From contig OZ022499.1 of NCBI GenBank assembly GCA_963989385.1, positions 49,589,757 to 49,653,756 on the forward strand: 64,000 nt of DNA. The letters are read 5' to 3'. Shown piece by piece: positions 42,055 through 52,319 of the stretch. A program made the translations under genes and the position numbers. Numbering within the stretch: position 1 is the first letter of the stretch; every line of letters begins with the position of its first letter. The stretch is from Ctena decussata. Its lineage: Eukaryota > Mollusca > Bivalvia > Lucinida > Lucinidae. Under the pieces are notes generated by a model. It had not been told where the DNA came from and made no database searches. It saw nothing but the letters and a program-made list of their open reading frames with translations.

Positions 42055-42292
42055 TGAGCCGCGACATGAGAAAACTAACAACGTGGTTTTGCACCCAGCG
42101 CAGACTCAGTTCAGCCTGGGCATCCGCCCAGTCTGATCAGAGTCTTCGCTGTCCGCATGGAGGTAGCTAAGACTGTTAGCTACCCTTTAAGCGCTTAGCA
42201 AAGAGTCTGATCGGTCTGGGCGGATGCCCAGGCTGATCTGAGTATGCACTGGGCGCACAACCACATTGTTAGTTTTCTCGTGTCGCGGCTCA
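42055..42292. mobile_element. Palindromic MITE, family N, copy 5 (best preserved)
   Basis: The left end TGAGCCGCGACATGAGAAAA is nearly the exact complement of the right end TTTTCTCGTGTCGCGGCTCA. Arms of about 110 bp meet near TTAGCTACCC. The flanks (CAAATG on both sides when the terminal CA is counted) fit a short target duplication. Confidence 0.8.
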
Positions 42293-42759
42293 AATGTTAT
42301 TTTCCGTTGAAAAAAAAATGGAAAAACATAGATGTACCCATACACCTTGAATTTGGACATGCCTGTTCTACCATTTGGATGTTTTATAAAAGGCAAACGG
42401 TGCAGACCCTGAGCTGACTTCTTGTAGTGAGAAGTTTGAGCTGGCTGCACAGTTTCGCATGCCTTTCTGAATATTTAGGATAAATACTGAGGATATCCAT
42501 GAGAAAAGGCTTATTAAACCCTTGAAAAGCCAAAAGAGCAGACAACAAAATTTATGTTGGCAAAATTTTTAAAATTGGTTTGTCCGAGTTATATCTTATT
42601 GAGAATTCAAAGATGATGACAGACACTGAAGAGCCTGATGAGGCAGCTATTAGTTGCCTTGTCTGAATTTAAGCTGTTTGCAAATTCAAAAAGTTCCATT
42701 TTTGCACTTTAGTGATAAGATTCCAGCAGCAAAAGACCTGATCAGCTTTTGCATCCACA

Positions 42760-42945
42760 CACTTTGATTTCGGGATTGAATAACACTAAGGGAATCGTGG
42801 GATAATTTTTCTTCTTCACCTTCAAGACGTATTTTGTAACCCTACATAAGAATTGCTTTGCTAAAGCGGTTCTAATGAAGAGTTGCCACACTTTGTGGTG
42901 AAATAATAAAATATCTGGTACTGACCACATTTTTAGAACACTGTG
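42760..42945. mobile_element. Palindromic MITE, family M (diverged)
   Basis: GGGATAATTTTTCTTCTTCA, TTGTAACCCTACATAAGAAT / GCGGTTCTAATGAAGAGTTG core. Confidence 0.5.
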
Positions 42946-43118
42946 TAATTGAAACCCCATATGCTTGATCTTTCTTAAGATTAAAATGAACTTATAGATC
43001 AGAAAAAGGAACAATACAGTTTCTACCCAAGATCCGTAAAACTGTAAGTTAAGTGTACCTCGGAATTGTCTCGGACCTATTACTGTGCAGGCTGGTCAGG
43101 GCCTTTGCTGTATAAATA

Positions 43119-43383
43119 TGAGCCCCGACACGAAAAAACCAACAATGTGGTTGTGTGCCCAGCGCAGACTCAGATCAGCCTGGGCATCAGCCAAGTTAGA
43201 GCAGACTAGTTGTTAAATGCTCAAAATGTAGCTAAGGGTCTAAGCTATCTCCATGCGGACAGTGAAGACTCTGATCAGACTGGGCGGATGCCCAGGCTGA
43301 TCTGAGTCTCGGCTGGGCGCACAACCGCTTTGTTGGGATTCTAGGAAAAGACCAAAATGGTATATATGAGCCGTGATGGCTCA
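43119..43383. mobile_element. Palindromic MITE, family N, copy 6 (right end rearranged)
   Basis: Left end TGAGCCCCGACACGAAAAAA. The inner right arm (GGGCGGATGCCCAGGCTGAT) is normal up to CTTTGTTGGGATTC, then a new 29-bp palindrome replaces the usual end (see 43344-43406). Confidence 0.7.
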
Positions 43384-43406
43384 TATATACCATTTTGGTC
43401 TTTTCC
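43344..43406. repeat. Perfect 29-bp-arm palindrome
   Basis: The left arm (GGAAAAGACCAAAATGGTAT...GAGCC, 43344-43372) is the exact complement of 43378-43406, with GTGAT between. It contains the family N terminal TGAGCC and its mirror. Confidence 0.95.
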
Positions 43407-43521
43407 TCATGCATCACTGTAAAGATTTATGTTCAGGGTGTTGGATTCAGTGATGAATAAATGTACAAAATACATAATTTTGTGGAATTGTCATTTACTG
43501 CCGTCAGCCACCGTGTGCACA

Positions 43522-43570
43522 TAACAAGAGGGCCTTGATGGCCTAAGATTTAAACTAATTCTGAATTTTA
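43522..43570 (-). mobile_element. Right-end remnant of a Helitron-like element
   Basis: AACAAGAGGGCCTTGATGGC CT is, on the minus strand, the AGGCCATCAAGGCCCTCTTG T terminus seen in families B, J and K. The rest is not identifiable before the pogo-like insert at 43638. Confidence 0.55.
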
Positions 43571-43637
43571 TAAGTTTGTGCATGTTTTCTATTGCCACTG
43601 CAACAAAAGTTGCTGACAGATTTTCATACAAACCACG

Positions 43638-45122
43638 TACAGTAAAACTTCGGTAGTTCGAACGTCAATTCTTAGAATCCATCGGAAACTTCGAATGCTT
43701 CTGAAGGTCCTGAATGTTTTGCTATGCATTCTATACAAATTTGCCTCGGTAACTTCGAACATTGATACAAGGTGTGTTCATTAAGTAATGGAAACTAGCA
43801 TTTATTTCTTTAGCTATGTATAACAACAGTATTCCAGACATATAAAACGTAAGAAGCAAGCATATGACACATAGTTAAGTTCTAAAGTACATTTTAGGAA
43901 TATCGTTGCCACAGAAACGATGCCTTAAACTTCTAAAGGTTTAGTCACTAAATTTTTGCATGTTTCTATGTATATTTGCTGCTGATAAGTAACAAAGAAT
44001 GGATAAAGGTTTGTTATTGTATGATGGCTTGATGCAAGTCTCAGATACTAAAAGAAATGTACAGTTATTTATGCCTTGCACTCAAACCTGGCAGAAATAC
44101 AGACTGTGAAAAACTTTTGATTGAGCAAAATTTGACGTTTTTCGCAGACTTTCAATGGGAGGGACCAGAATTGTGATGTCATTGCACTTAAAGAAGCCGA
44201 GTCTGGGGAAAATTGTATAGCAGAAAGAACCAAAATTATCATGTTCTTGATAACCGATCAATTAACTTTAGCATATTACTGGAAATCACGGAATAAAATG
44301 TCAAGTTCCCTAAAAATCAATTATTTTGACCCCTGCTTTAGCTTAAATTAATGCCAGATTTCAGAACATTTTCATTAACAATCATTAGATGCGTGTTTCT
44401 AAAGCTGAAACCTAACCTTAACGGAAGGTGTTCCTAAATCTTCAATATCTCTTTACATATCGTACATAATGAGAATAATAAAAACACCTTACCAAAATGA
44501 CGTCGAAAAAAATCACACTTGGTACCCGGGATGAACGTGACGTCATATGTTGCTATAGTAACACGTTAAAATTTCAGTCTAAAACATGCGTTCGAAAGCT
44601 CCAAAGACACTCTTTGGTGTTACATGAAGGATACTTATTTCTGTATAAAATCAACTAATCTACAAAGGTAAACACCATTACTTATTGAACACCCCACGTA
44701 GTTCGAAAAATCGGATTTTTTCGAAAGAAAATTTCAGTCCCGAACTGCAATTTCCATTAGAAATACCTCTTAAAATTCGAAGTTGCAATTCTTGCCGCAA
44801 GCTACCATCAGCCATGTTGAATGATCATGCACAAACCCGATGACGCGTGACAATGCTAATCATGTTTCAAAAGCATTTAATCTTGTGTTAAAGAGGTATA
44901 ACGACATATCATACAGGTAAATGCTGTTCTTTTGTGACTTAAAGATGTTTTTAGCATGCGATTAAAATTGAATTTGACATATTTGATGTGATCACAAGGT
45001 CACGTAGAGTTCGGACATTTCTGATATATACGGAAATAGCCGACATGCTAACTTCGAAATTCGGATAGTTCGAAGTAAAATCGGGAGTCCCTGGCAATTC
45101 GAACTACCAAAGTTCGACTGTA
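43638..45122. mobile_element. pogo/Tc1-like non-autonomous element
   Basis: TA at both ends. TACAGTAAAACTTCGGTAGT TCGAA and the complement of TTCGAACTACCAAAGTTCGA CTGTA agree at all but three or four positions over 25 bp. CAGT(C)GAAC-type ends are typical of pogo/Tigger relatives. TTCGAA words recur subterminally. It is interrupted by a mariner-like insert. No transposase frame. Confidence 0.75.
43766..44700. mobile_element. mariner-like non-autonomous element nested in the pogo-like element
   Basis: TA on both sides. Left GGTGTGTTCATTAAGTAATG and right CATTACTTATTGAACACCCC are inverted repeats. GGTGTGTTCA-type ends are known for mariner elements. It has about 930 bp and no intact transposase. 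Removing it restores a continuous pogo-like left arm. Confidence 0.75.
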
Positions 45123-45474
45123 GTTCTCAATAGTCATCAAAAATAAGCATCATAGCCCCAAGGGTTCTACAGTAACAATTTTAACACCTTTGCATAATGA
45201 GGTGCTGCCCATTATGTTTTCTGCAAATTATCAAACTAGTCGTGTTACCGTGGAGAGGCAGTTTGAATGATTTTCACTATTTAGGCAGGACAGTATTAAA
45301 AGCAACTTGCATTGTTTACTTCTCTTGAATCTATTAAGGGATACTGTATTTACTTGCGTGAGTGCTGGACCCCTTACTGAGTAAGGGCATCAAGACCTAC
45401 ACAGGAGAGAGGTTTTCTCAACTGACTATGGTTAAATTTTTGCCTCTATACCCCAGCTTCAAAGAAGTAGGGAG

Positions 45475-45715
45475 ATGGTTGGGCGGTGTGATGGTGCTGG
45501 GTTTAACTTCCAGTGCCGGGGCATCCTACTGATTTCGATTATAGTAGGGCAAGGGCCTACTGTGCTTGCAGTAGGTGTGGGTGGGGGTTGTTTGGACATT
45601 TTTCTCTATCATTTCTCTCCTCTTTCTCTCTCTGTCTTTGTGAGACGGCCTGATATAGACTGAAATACTATCTCAAAGGGCCATTAAACCCAAAACAACC
45701 AACCATCAAAGAAGT
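45475..45715 (+). mobile_element. SINE-like dispersed repeat, copy 1
   Basis: TTTAACTTCCAGTGCCGGGG ... TAGGGCAAGGGCC ... AAAGGGCCATTAAACCCAAA ACAACC. A second copy at 48366-48566 agrees over its whole length and has a tail of AATC repeats. No tRNA head was recognised. Confidence 0.6.
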
Positions 45716-45822
45716 TAAGTGGGTATATATTGGTGTTGCTTTGAACGTCCCTGATATCCTGCTGCTGTGAGATATTTTGAAATTTCTACATGGATCATGA
45801 AAAATGTGTGAATACATACTTT

Positions 45823-46020
45823 TATTCGCCGACCGAGAGATTCGGGGGATATAGCGATGAGCCTGGCATCCATACATCCATCTGTAAACATATTCTTGTC
45901 CGATCTGTACCCTTTGCAATATTTTCATGATACTTCACAGTTATGTAGAACATCATGATGTGTCGCATACAAAACAGGTTATTTTTTGCTATCCTACTTT
46001 TTGTCTCATCTGAAAGGCTG
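45823..46020 (+). mobile_element. Helitron-like element fragment, family D, copy 3
   Basis: TTCGCCGACCGAGAGATTCG GGGGATATAGCGATGAGCC, then one unit with TCATGATACTTCACAGTTAT GTAGAACA. The element breaks off at about 46020. Confidence 0.65.
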
Positions 46021-47447
46021 AGACCTAGCAATCCATTTTCTGTCCCATTGCAATTTTGCTTTTCATAGGTCCATAACTTTTTCGGGCTTTACTGATTTCT
46101 GCAAAATTCATTATGAAGATTCCAGGTTCCCCCAAAGTATGTGTCGAAAAATGGAGACAATCTATCCATTTTTGATGGAATTTGGACCATTGAAACTTGT
46201 CTGTTTGCGTTTACCGGTATGTTATAGCCCTGTACCGAAATTGCTTTGCGTTTCTGTTATAGCCCTGTACTGAAATTGCTAAGATGGTTAGGCTGCACTG
46301 AACCAGAGGGTCACCAGAGCTAAAAATAGAAAAACCTTTAAACGACATCTCCTTTTGAGCCAATGGCTGGATTTCAAAATAATTTCACGGTAATGTTCGA
46401 ATCATGGCCATGCACCAAAATTGCTAAAACAGTTCCACTCCACTGAACAAGATGGCCGCCAGAGCTCAAAATAGAAATAAATTTTTGCATGACAAAGAGG
46501 GCTCACTTTTGATTCAGTCTTCATGATACTTTGTCAATGTTTATCTCCATAAAATCTTGACAAGAAACTGGGTCATATCGGGTCAAAAACTAGGTCAAAC
46601 CTTAGAAAAACCTTGTGTACACTTAGAGGGCACACTTTTGATCCAGTCTTCATGAAACTTTGTCAATGTTTATCTCAATAAAATCTAGACAAGAAACTGG
46701 GTCATGTTGGGTCAGAAACTAGGTCAAACCTTAGAAAACCCTTGTGTACACTCTAGAGGGCACAGTTTTGATCCAATTTTCATGAAACTTTTTTCAGAAT
46801 GTTTATCTTAATGAAATCTAAGGCAAGTTTTAAACTGGGTCATGTTGAGTCAAAAACTAGGTCAAATTTATGAAAAACCTTGTGTACACTCTATAGGGCA
46901 GTTTTGTTATCATCTTCATGAAACTGTGTCAGAATGTTTATCTCCATGAATCTAGGCCAGATTTGAAAGTGGGTCGTGTTGGGTCAAAAACTAAGTCTCA
47001 CTAGGTCAAACGTTAGAAAAACTTTGTGTACACTCTGGAGGGCACAGTATATCCAGTCTTCATGAAACTTCACAAGAATGTTAATCTTTATGAATTTTAG
47101 GCGAATTTTGAAACTGGGCTGTTTTAATTCAAAACAAGGTCACTTGGTCAAACCTTCGCAAAGCCTTGTGTACACTCTTGAGGGCACAGTTTAGATCCAA
47201 TCTGAATGAAACTTGGTCAGAATGTTTATCTCAACGAAATCTATGCCAAGTTTGAAAGTGGGTCTTATGTCAAAAACTAGGTCACTGGGTCAAACCTTAG
47301 AAAAACCTTGTGTACACAATATTGACATCATTTTCTATTGAATCTTTGTAAAACTTTGAATGAATGTTTATCTCCATGAAATCTAGGCCAAGTTAGAAAC
47401 TGGGTAATTGTATTGTAGTAAATGCTGTATTGTAGTATACCGGTATG

Positions 47448-48300
47448 TACAGTTGAACTTCGATGGGGTATCCGCCCCCCCCCCCCCCCCCCCCCAGGGT
47501 TCTTCACCAGATTGCTCGGAAGCTGACGTACTCTCTGACATGACTACAGGAGTGAATGATGAGCCCCCCCCCCCCAGGGTTCTTCACCAGATTGCTCGGA
47601 AGCTGACGTACTCTCTGACATGACTGCAGGAGTGAATGATGAGCCCTAATTTGTTACGTATTTAAAGGCAAAGATGTAAATTTTGGCACGTTTTACTCAA
47701 TTTCACTGTGAAATTTTAATCGAAGAAAAATGTTTTTACCATCTTTAATTTTCATATGCGTCCTCATTAGCCACGTTCAAATAGATAAGGCCAAGCTATA
47801 CAATCAGCTTAAAATTGACAACCACTCAGCATTAATCGATTGACCAGTTGATCAAAGGGCGGCTTTAATTGAGCTCGCACCAATCAAGTATATCTATGGG
47901 TTCGGCAAACGCTTCGTCAATATCAAAGCGTCTGATGACAATGATCAAACGTCTGAGTGACCGTTATTGAAATGGAAATTATTTACAAGGTAATTAGTGC
48001 GAGTACCGGCGAGAAAGTACTGGGTTTTACCATTGAAGATATCATTTACCCGCGAGATACTTCGGCCATTAAGGGCTTGGATTACAACGATTACAACGAG
48101 CGAGTCATCGGTGGGTTTTTACATAGAAAATGTACCCTAGGGACCGGATTTGGGGTTCGAGTGTTCGAGCCATCGCAGTTCGAGCCAAAAGTCGCGGGTT
48201 AAGTTAAAATGAATGGGAGTTTTGCCGGGACTGGAAAGTCAGTTCGACCGAAGCATGGCGTTCGAGCCTTCCGAGTTCGAGCCAGTGAAGTTCGACTGTA
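47448..48300. mobile_element. pogo/Tc1-like non-autonomous element, copy 2
   Basis: TACAGTTGAACTTCGATGG at the left pairs with CCAGTGAAGTTCGACTGTA at the right, TA at both ends. Inside is a direct repeat of about 87 bp (AGGGTTCTTCACCAGATTGC ..., near 47497 and 47576) bordered by poly-C, and several TTCGAGCCA words. No transposase. Confidence 0.7.
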
Positions 48301-48365
48301 TGTCAGGAAATGACTTTATATATTAGCATTTTGCTTACTGTCAAATCCTGTTACTTTTGAAATTG

Positions 48366-48566
48366 TAACTTCCAGTGCTGGGGCGTCCTACTGATTTGAA
48401 TAATAATAGGGCAAGGGCCTTCTGTGCTTGCAGTAGGTGTGGGTGGGGGTTGTTTGGACATTTTTTCTCTCGTCTATCATTTCTCTCTTCTTTCTCCCTC
48501 TCTCTGGGAGACGGCCTGAAATACTGTCTCAAAGGGCCGATAAACCCAAAACAATCAATCAATTGA
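48366..48566 (+). mobile_element. SINE-like dispersed repeat, copy 2
   Basis: TAACTTCCAGTGCTGGGGCG ... GGGCAAGGGCCTTCTGTGCT ... AGGGCCGATAAACCCAAAAC AATCAATCAAT tail. Same family as 45475-45715. Confidence 0.6.
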
Positions 48567-49961
48567 AATTGTATTGTAGTATACGTAAACTGGGTAATGT
48601 CTGGTCAAAACTAGGTCACTTGGTCAAATCTTAGAAAAATCTGGAATACACTCTAGAGGGCACAGTTTTGATCCAATCTTAAAATCTGGAATACACTCTA
48701 GAGGGCACAGTTTTGATCCAATCTTTATGAAACTTCGTCATAATTTTTATCTTTGTAGAATATAAATGAATTTTAAAACTTAAAGTATGTCTTGTTAAAT
48801 CTTAAAAAAAACTTTGTGTACACTCTAGAGGGCACAGTTTTGATTCAATCTTCATGAAACTTAGTCAATATGTAAATCTTCCTAAATTCTAGGCCAATTC
48901 TGAAGCTGGGTTATGTCAAGTCAAAACTAGGTCATTAGGTCAAATCTTAGAAAAACCTTGTGTACAAAACAGAGGCTTCATTTTCCATTGAAACTTCTTG
49001 AAACTTTGTCTGAATGTTTATCTCCATGAAATTTAGGCCAAGTTTGAAACTGGGTCATGTCTGGTTAGAAACTAGGTCTCTGGGTCTGATCTTAATAAAA
49101 CCTTGTGTGCACTCTACAGGGCACAGCTTTTATCCAACTTTCATGAAACTTTGTTGGAATGTTTATCTCCATGAAATCTAGGCCAAGTTTGAAACTTGTT
49201 CATGTTGGGTAAAAAACTAGTTCACCAGATCAAACCTCAGTAAAACCTTGTGTACACAATAAAGGCTTTATTTTCCATTGAATCTTCATGAAACTTTGTC
49301 AGAACGTTTGTTTGAACAATATCTAGGTTAAGTTAGAACATGGGTCAGGTTGTATCAAAAACTAAATCATTGAAAATCCTTGTGTTGGCAATAGCTGCTT
49401 CATTTCCTATGAAACTTTGTCAGATTGTTTGTTTTGACAGAGTCTAGGCCAAGTTTGAATATAGTTCTTGTCTTGTAAAAAAATAGATCTTTTAAAAAAT
49501 TATCTGCTTCAGAACACATTGGCCGATTGCAATGAAATTTGGTATGTAGTATTGACTGTTGGGGACCTGGGCCTGTCATAGTTTCTACAAATTGTTGCCC
49601 TGGATTGACCATGACCAATTTTATGCCAAGGTCAGTTAGATAGCTCGAATATTCTTGGTTCACATGATACTCAGATGAGTGGTCTAGGGTCATCATGGCC
49701 CACTTGCTTTTAACAAGGCTAAAAGCACACGTATGAATGTATGGATGACAGTGTTAACAGATACCTAGGTATCCACGGTAAATAAAGATTCAGGTACCCT
49801 GAAATTTCTACTTATCCAAAACCTACATAATTTGTATAATGACACTGTTACTGAACTCCTAATACTTATAGGTCACTGTTCTGTGAATTGCCTAATTTTT
49901 CCAGCACTATTTTATGGATTTGAATCATTCTTGGGAAAATTGTTCATTATGACACAGAAGC

Positions 49962-50115
49962 GGCTGTAGTGTAGTGGATAACACTCCGGAATACCAATCC
50001 AGGGATTGCAAGATTGCCCCCCCCCCCCCCCCCCCCTCTTCTCCGGTCTTTCGGATGAGACTTTAAACCGAGGTCCCATCTCCATATGACCTCGTTAAAC
50101 CCCAGTTCACTTACT
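49962..50115 (+). mobile_element. tRNA-derived Meta-type SINE, partial
   Basis: AGCGGCTGTAGTGTAGTGGA TAACACTCCGG head, a poly-C expansion (about 50018-50036) in the B-box region, then CTTTCGGATGAGACTTTAAA CCGAGGTCCC. The 3' part is shortened compared with the copy at 36082-36251. Confidence 0.75.
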
Positions 50116-52080
50116 CATTATGACACTGTAGTTGACCTCCTGTTACCATATATGTGATGTCTCCCGGATCATCCGGGAGTCTCCCGGAAATGGAGCCCAT
50201 CTCCCGCGCTCCCGGAAAGTATTCAGAATCTCCCGGATGCTGAATTTTCCTGTCATAATTTTTTCTGAACCGTCCATTTTGCGGTAACTACTTAGCCGGC
50301 GGCTGTCAAAAGGATTAACTGTCCGTGACCTAATTACCTAACAGGGTGCAATATAGGACGTGTCATTCCGAAGGGTATTCGCTGATCAGACGCAGCGAGG
50401 TGTTAAATTGGCTAGCGCACCAGTAAAGGTACCTGTTCTAAATGTAATAGCAGGTAACTTTTACCGAGAACAAATAACTTTTATTGCGTCGCGGCTTTAT
50501 GCATCGGTCATTGTTTATGTCATTGAGTTGCACGAATGCAATAGATGGAAGTGCCGCCAATCGACAATGATTCCATATCGATTTTTTTTTTCAGTAAACA
50601 TGTCAGATACGTAATGTACAGTCATTATAAATATCGATCATGCAAAATTTGCGCAGGCTGATCAGATCATACTTTCATGAAATCATAATGGTACAAGCAA
50701 TTTTTAAGTCGGTTCGTTCACTTTCAGAATAGTTTCCCGCGTTTTTCTATCCAGTTCCCGCCGGTTCAGATGCATCGTATGCGAAATGAGAACCAGTGTG
50801 AATTTATAAATAAAACATGGGAAATCCGCGATCTTCAGCATCTGACTGAGACAGAAATATGCCATTCTACAAGTTTACTGACCCAAATATGCAGCTATAT
50901 TTGTTCTTAATCTAATATTCAACGAAAATAGACAGCTCTAATGACAGGTATGTTCATTAAAGTGTAGAATATAACTCGGTTTTGAGATAAACAGATTTTG
51001 AGTTTGTAACAAGTATCAGCTTTCATCAAAATAACGAGCAAATCGGACCCATCATCCAAGATGCAATTTTGGACTTTTATATTGAGGGAGGTTTAGGAAA
51101 AAGTGGGGAGGGGTGATGGTTTGAGAATGCCAGATAATCAGATTGTTTCTAGCAATGGAATGGTCAGCACTAACACTATGAACAGTACTGTTCAATTACA
51201 CTGTAAATTAAACTTAGGATGGTAGTGTTACTGCACTGAAATGGCATACTTTTGAGGTTATATTTGAAGTATTGGGTAACTCAAAAGTAAAGAAGTTAAA
51301 CAAACTATACAACTGTACTTTAGTTCATGTTGTTTTATTTTAAAACAAGAAGCCCCCCCCCCCCCCCCCCACCAAAAAAAAAAAAAAAAAAAAAAAAAAA
51401 AACAGTTAAGTACTCGAAACAACGCGTCAAAGTTGCCGTCAAAAAGTCTCCCTGATGAGGAACTCAATCTCCCTGAAATGAAATCCAGATCTCCCACATG
51501 GTCCTCAAGAGTTCATCACATGTATGTGTTACTTGTAGTTTATTTCAATCTATTTTACAAGTACCCTGCGTCCATTGATGTTTTATTCATAGATTTGCAT
51601 CATACATTGCTTTGAACCATTTCTGACCATGGCCTATATTGTCCAAACTAATATGTCCTTGTGAAAGTCAATTGCTCATACAGTGTGGTCCGTTGCATTT
51701 TGATAATGCTTTTAACTTACAGTTGATTGTTATGTAACAAAGTGACAAATAAATTCTACACCATATACTCTATTCTATTCAGTAGATAAATTATTGCTAT
51801 GTAACAGTTCATACAACGCTTGACAACGTTCTTGGTGTGTTGTATCAATGCTAAAAATGCCAAGGAGTTGTCCATAATTTCCCCAAGTGGAATCAGGACC
51901 CAAAGACAACTCCCCAAAGACAAGTAGGTGACCCTTACCCAGGCACTGGCGTACACTCTGGTAGTTTTAAGACGACATATACTGGTGTGACCTTTGTTGA
52001 AAACTGTTAATGCAGTTGATTAAAATGTCTGATCGGCTTCATATCAACCCTGTGAGCCTATATAGGCTGTATTTGTAAAT
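50116..52080. other. Intergenic upstream of NSL1, no recognised gene
   Basis: It contains the perfect palindrome CTCCCGGATCATCCGGGAG (50161-50179) with nearby CTCCCGG words. A CpG-containing, single-copy-looking part lies at 50270-50620. A C run followed by about 30 A lies at 51353-51402. Further CTCCCTGA words lie near 51450. No coding signal was found. Confidence 0.4.
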
Positions 52081-52106
52081 CAAGAAACACTTTTCGGGAG
52101 CCTTTT

Positions 52107-52118
52107 CGCGCATGCGCA
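52107..52118 (+). promoter_or_regulatory. NRF1-type site at the NSL1 start
   Basis: CGCGCATGCGCA fits the NRF1 consensus YGCGCAYGCGCR exactly and lies 22 bp before the NSL1 AUG. NRF1 sites are common in core promoters of animal housekeeping and cell-cycle genes. That NRF1 binds here is inference. Confidence 0.6.
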
Positions 52119-52139
52119 CTATGTAGCGGGATTTCCAAA

Positions 52140-52319
52140 ATGGCTTCCGAAGAAAAACAAAGCGAAGAAGATGCCGAAAATCCACGAATTGAGTGCAAAA
52201 GCAAGCGTTCTATAAATATATTGTTACAGACTTTGAAAGACCAGTTTTTAAAACACAATAATATCGATACTCTCAGCGATAAAACGGATCAAGAATCTTT
52301 AAATCGAAAGCTTTTCCAG
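52140..52319 (+). CDS. NSL1: NSL1-like coding exon 1 (residues 1-60)
   Basis: AUG in AAAATGG context; donor GTAATA. Encodes the acidic N-terminus and the CKSKRSINILLQTL motif. An ATGTAG start-stop lies 19 bp upstream. Confidence 0.8.

Larger units (their letters stand above)
46050..49711 (+). mobile_element. Degenerate Helitron-like array, family L (related to K), interrupted
   Basis: Many units of about 145-150 bp carry CTTGTGTACACTCTAGAGGG, TCATGAAACTTTGTCAGAAT and GGTCAAAAACTAGGTCA. The right end GTGGTCTAGGGTCATCATGG CCCACTTG resembles the K and B termini. The left end is not clear. A pogo-like element is inserted at 47448-48300, with a SINE-like repeat after it. Family K ends with the same units. 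Confidence 0.65.
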
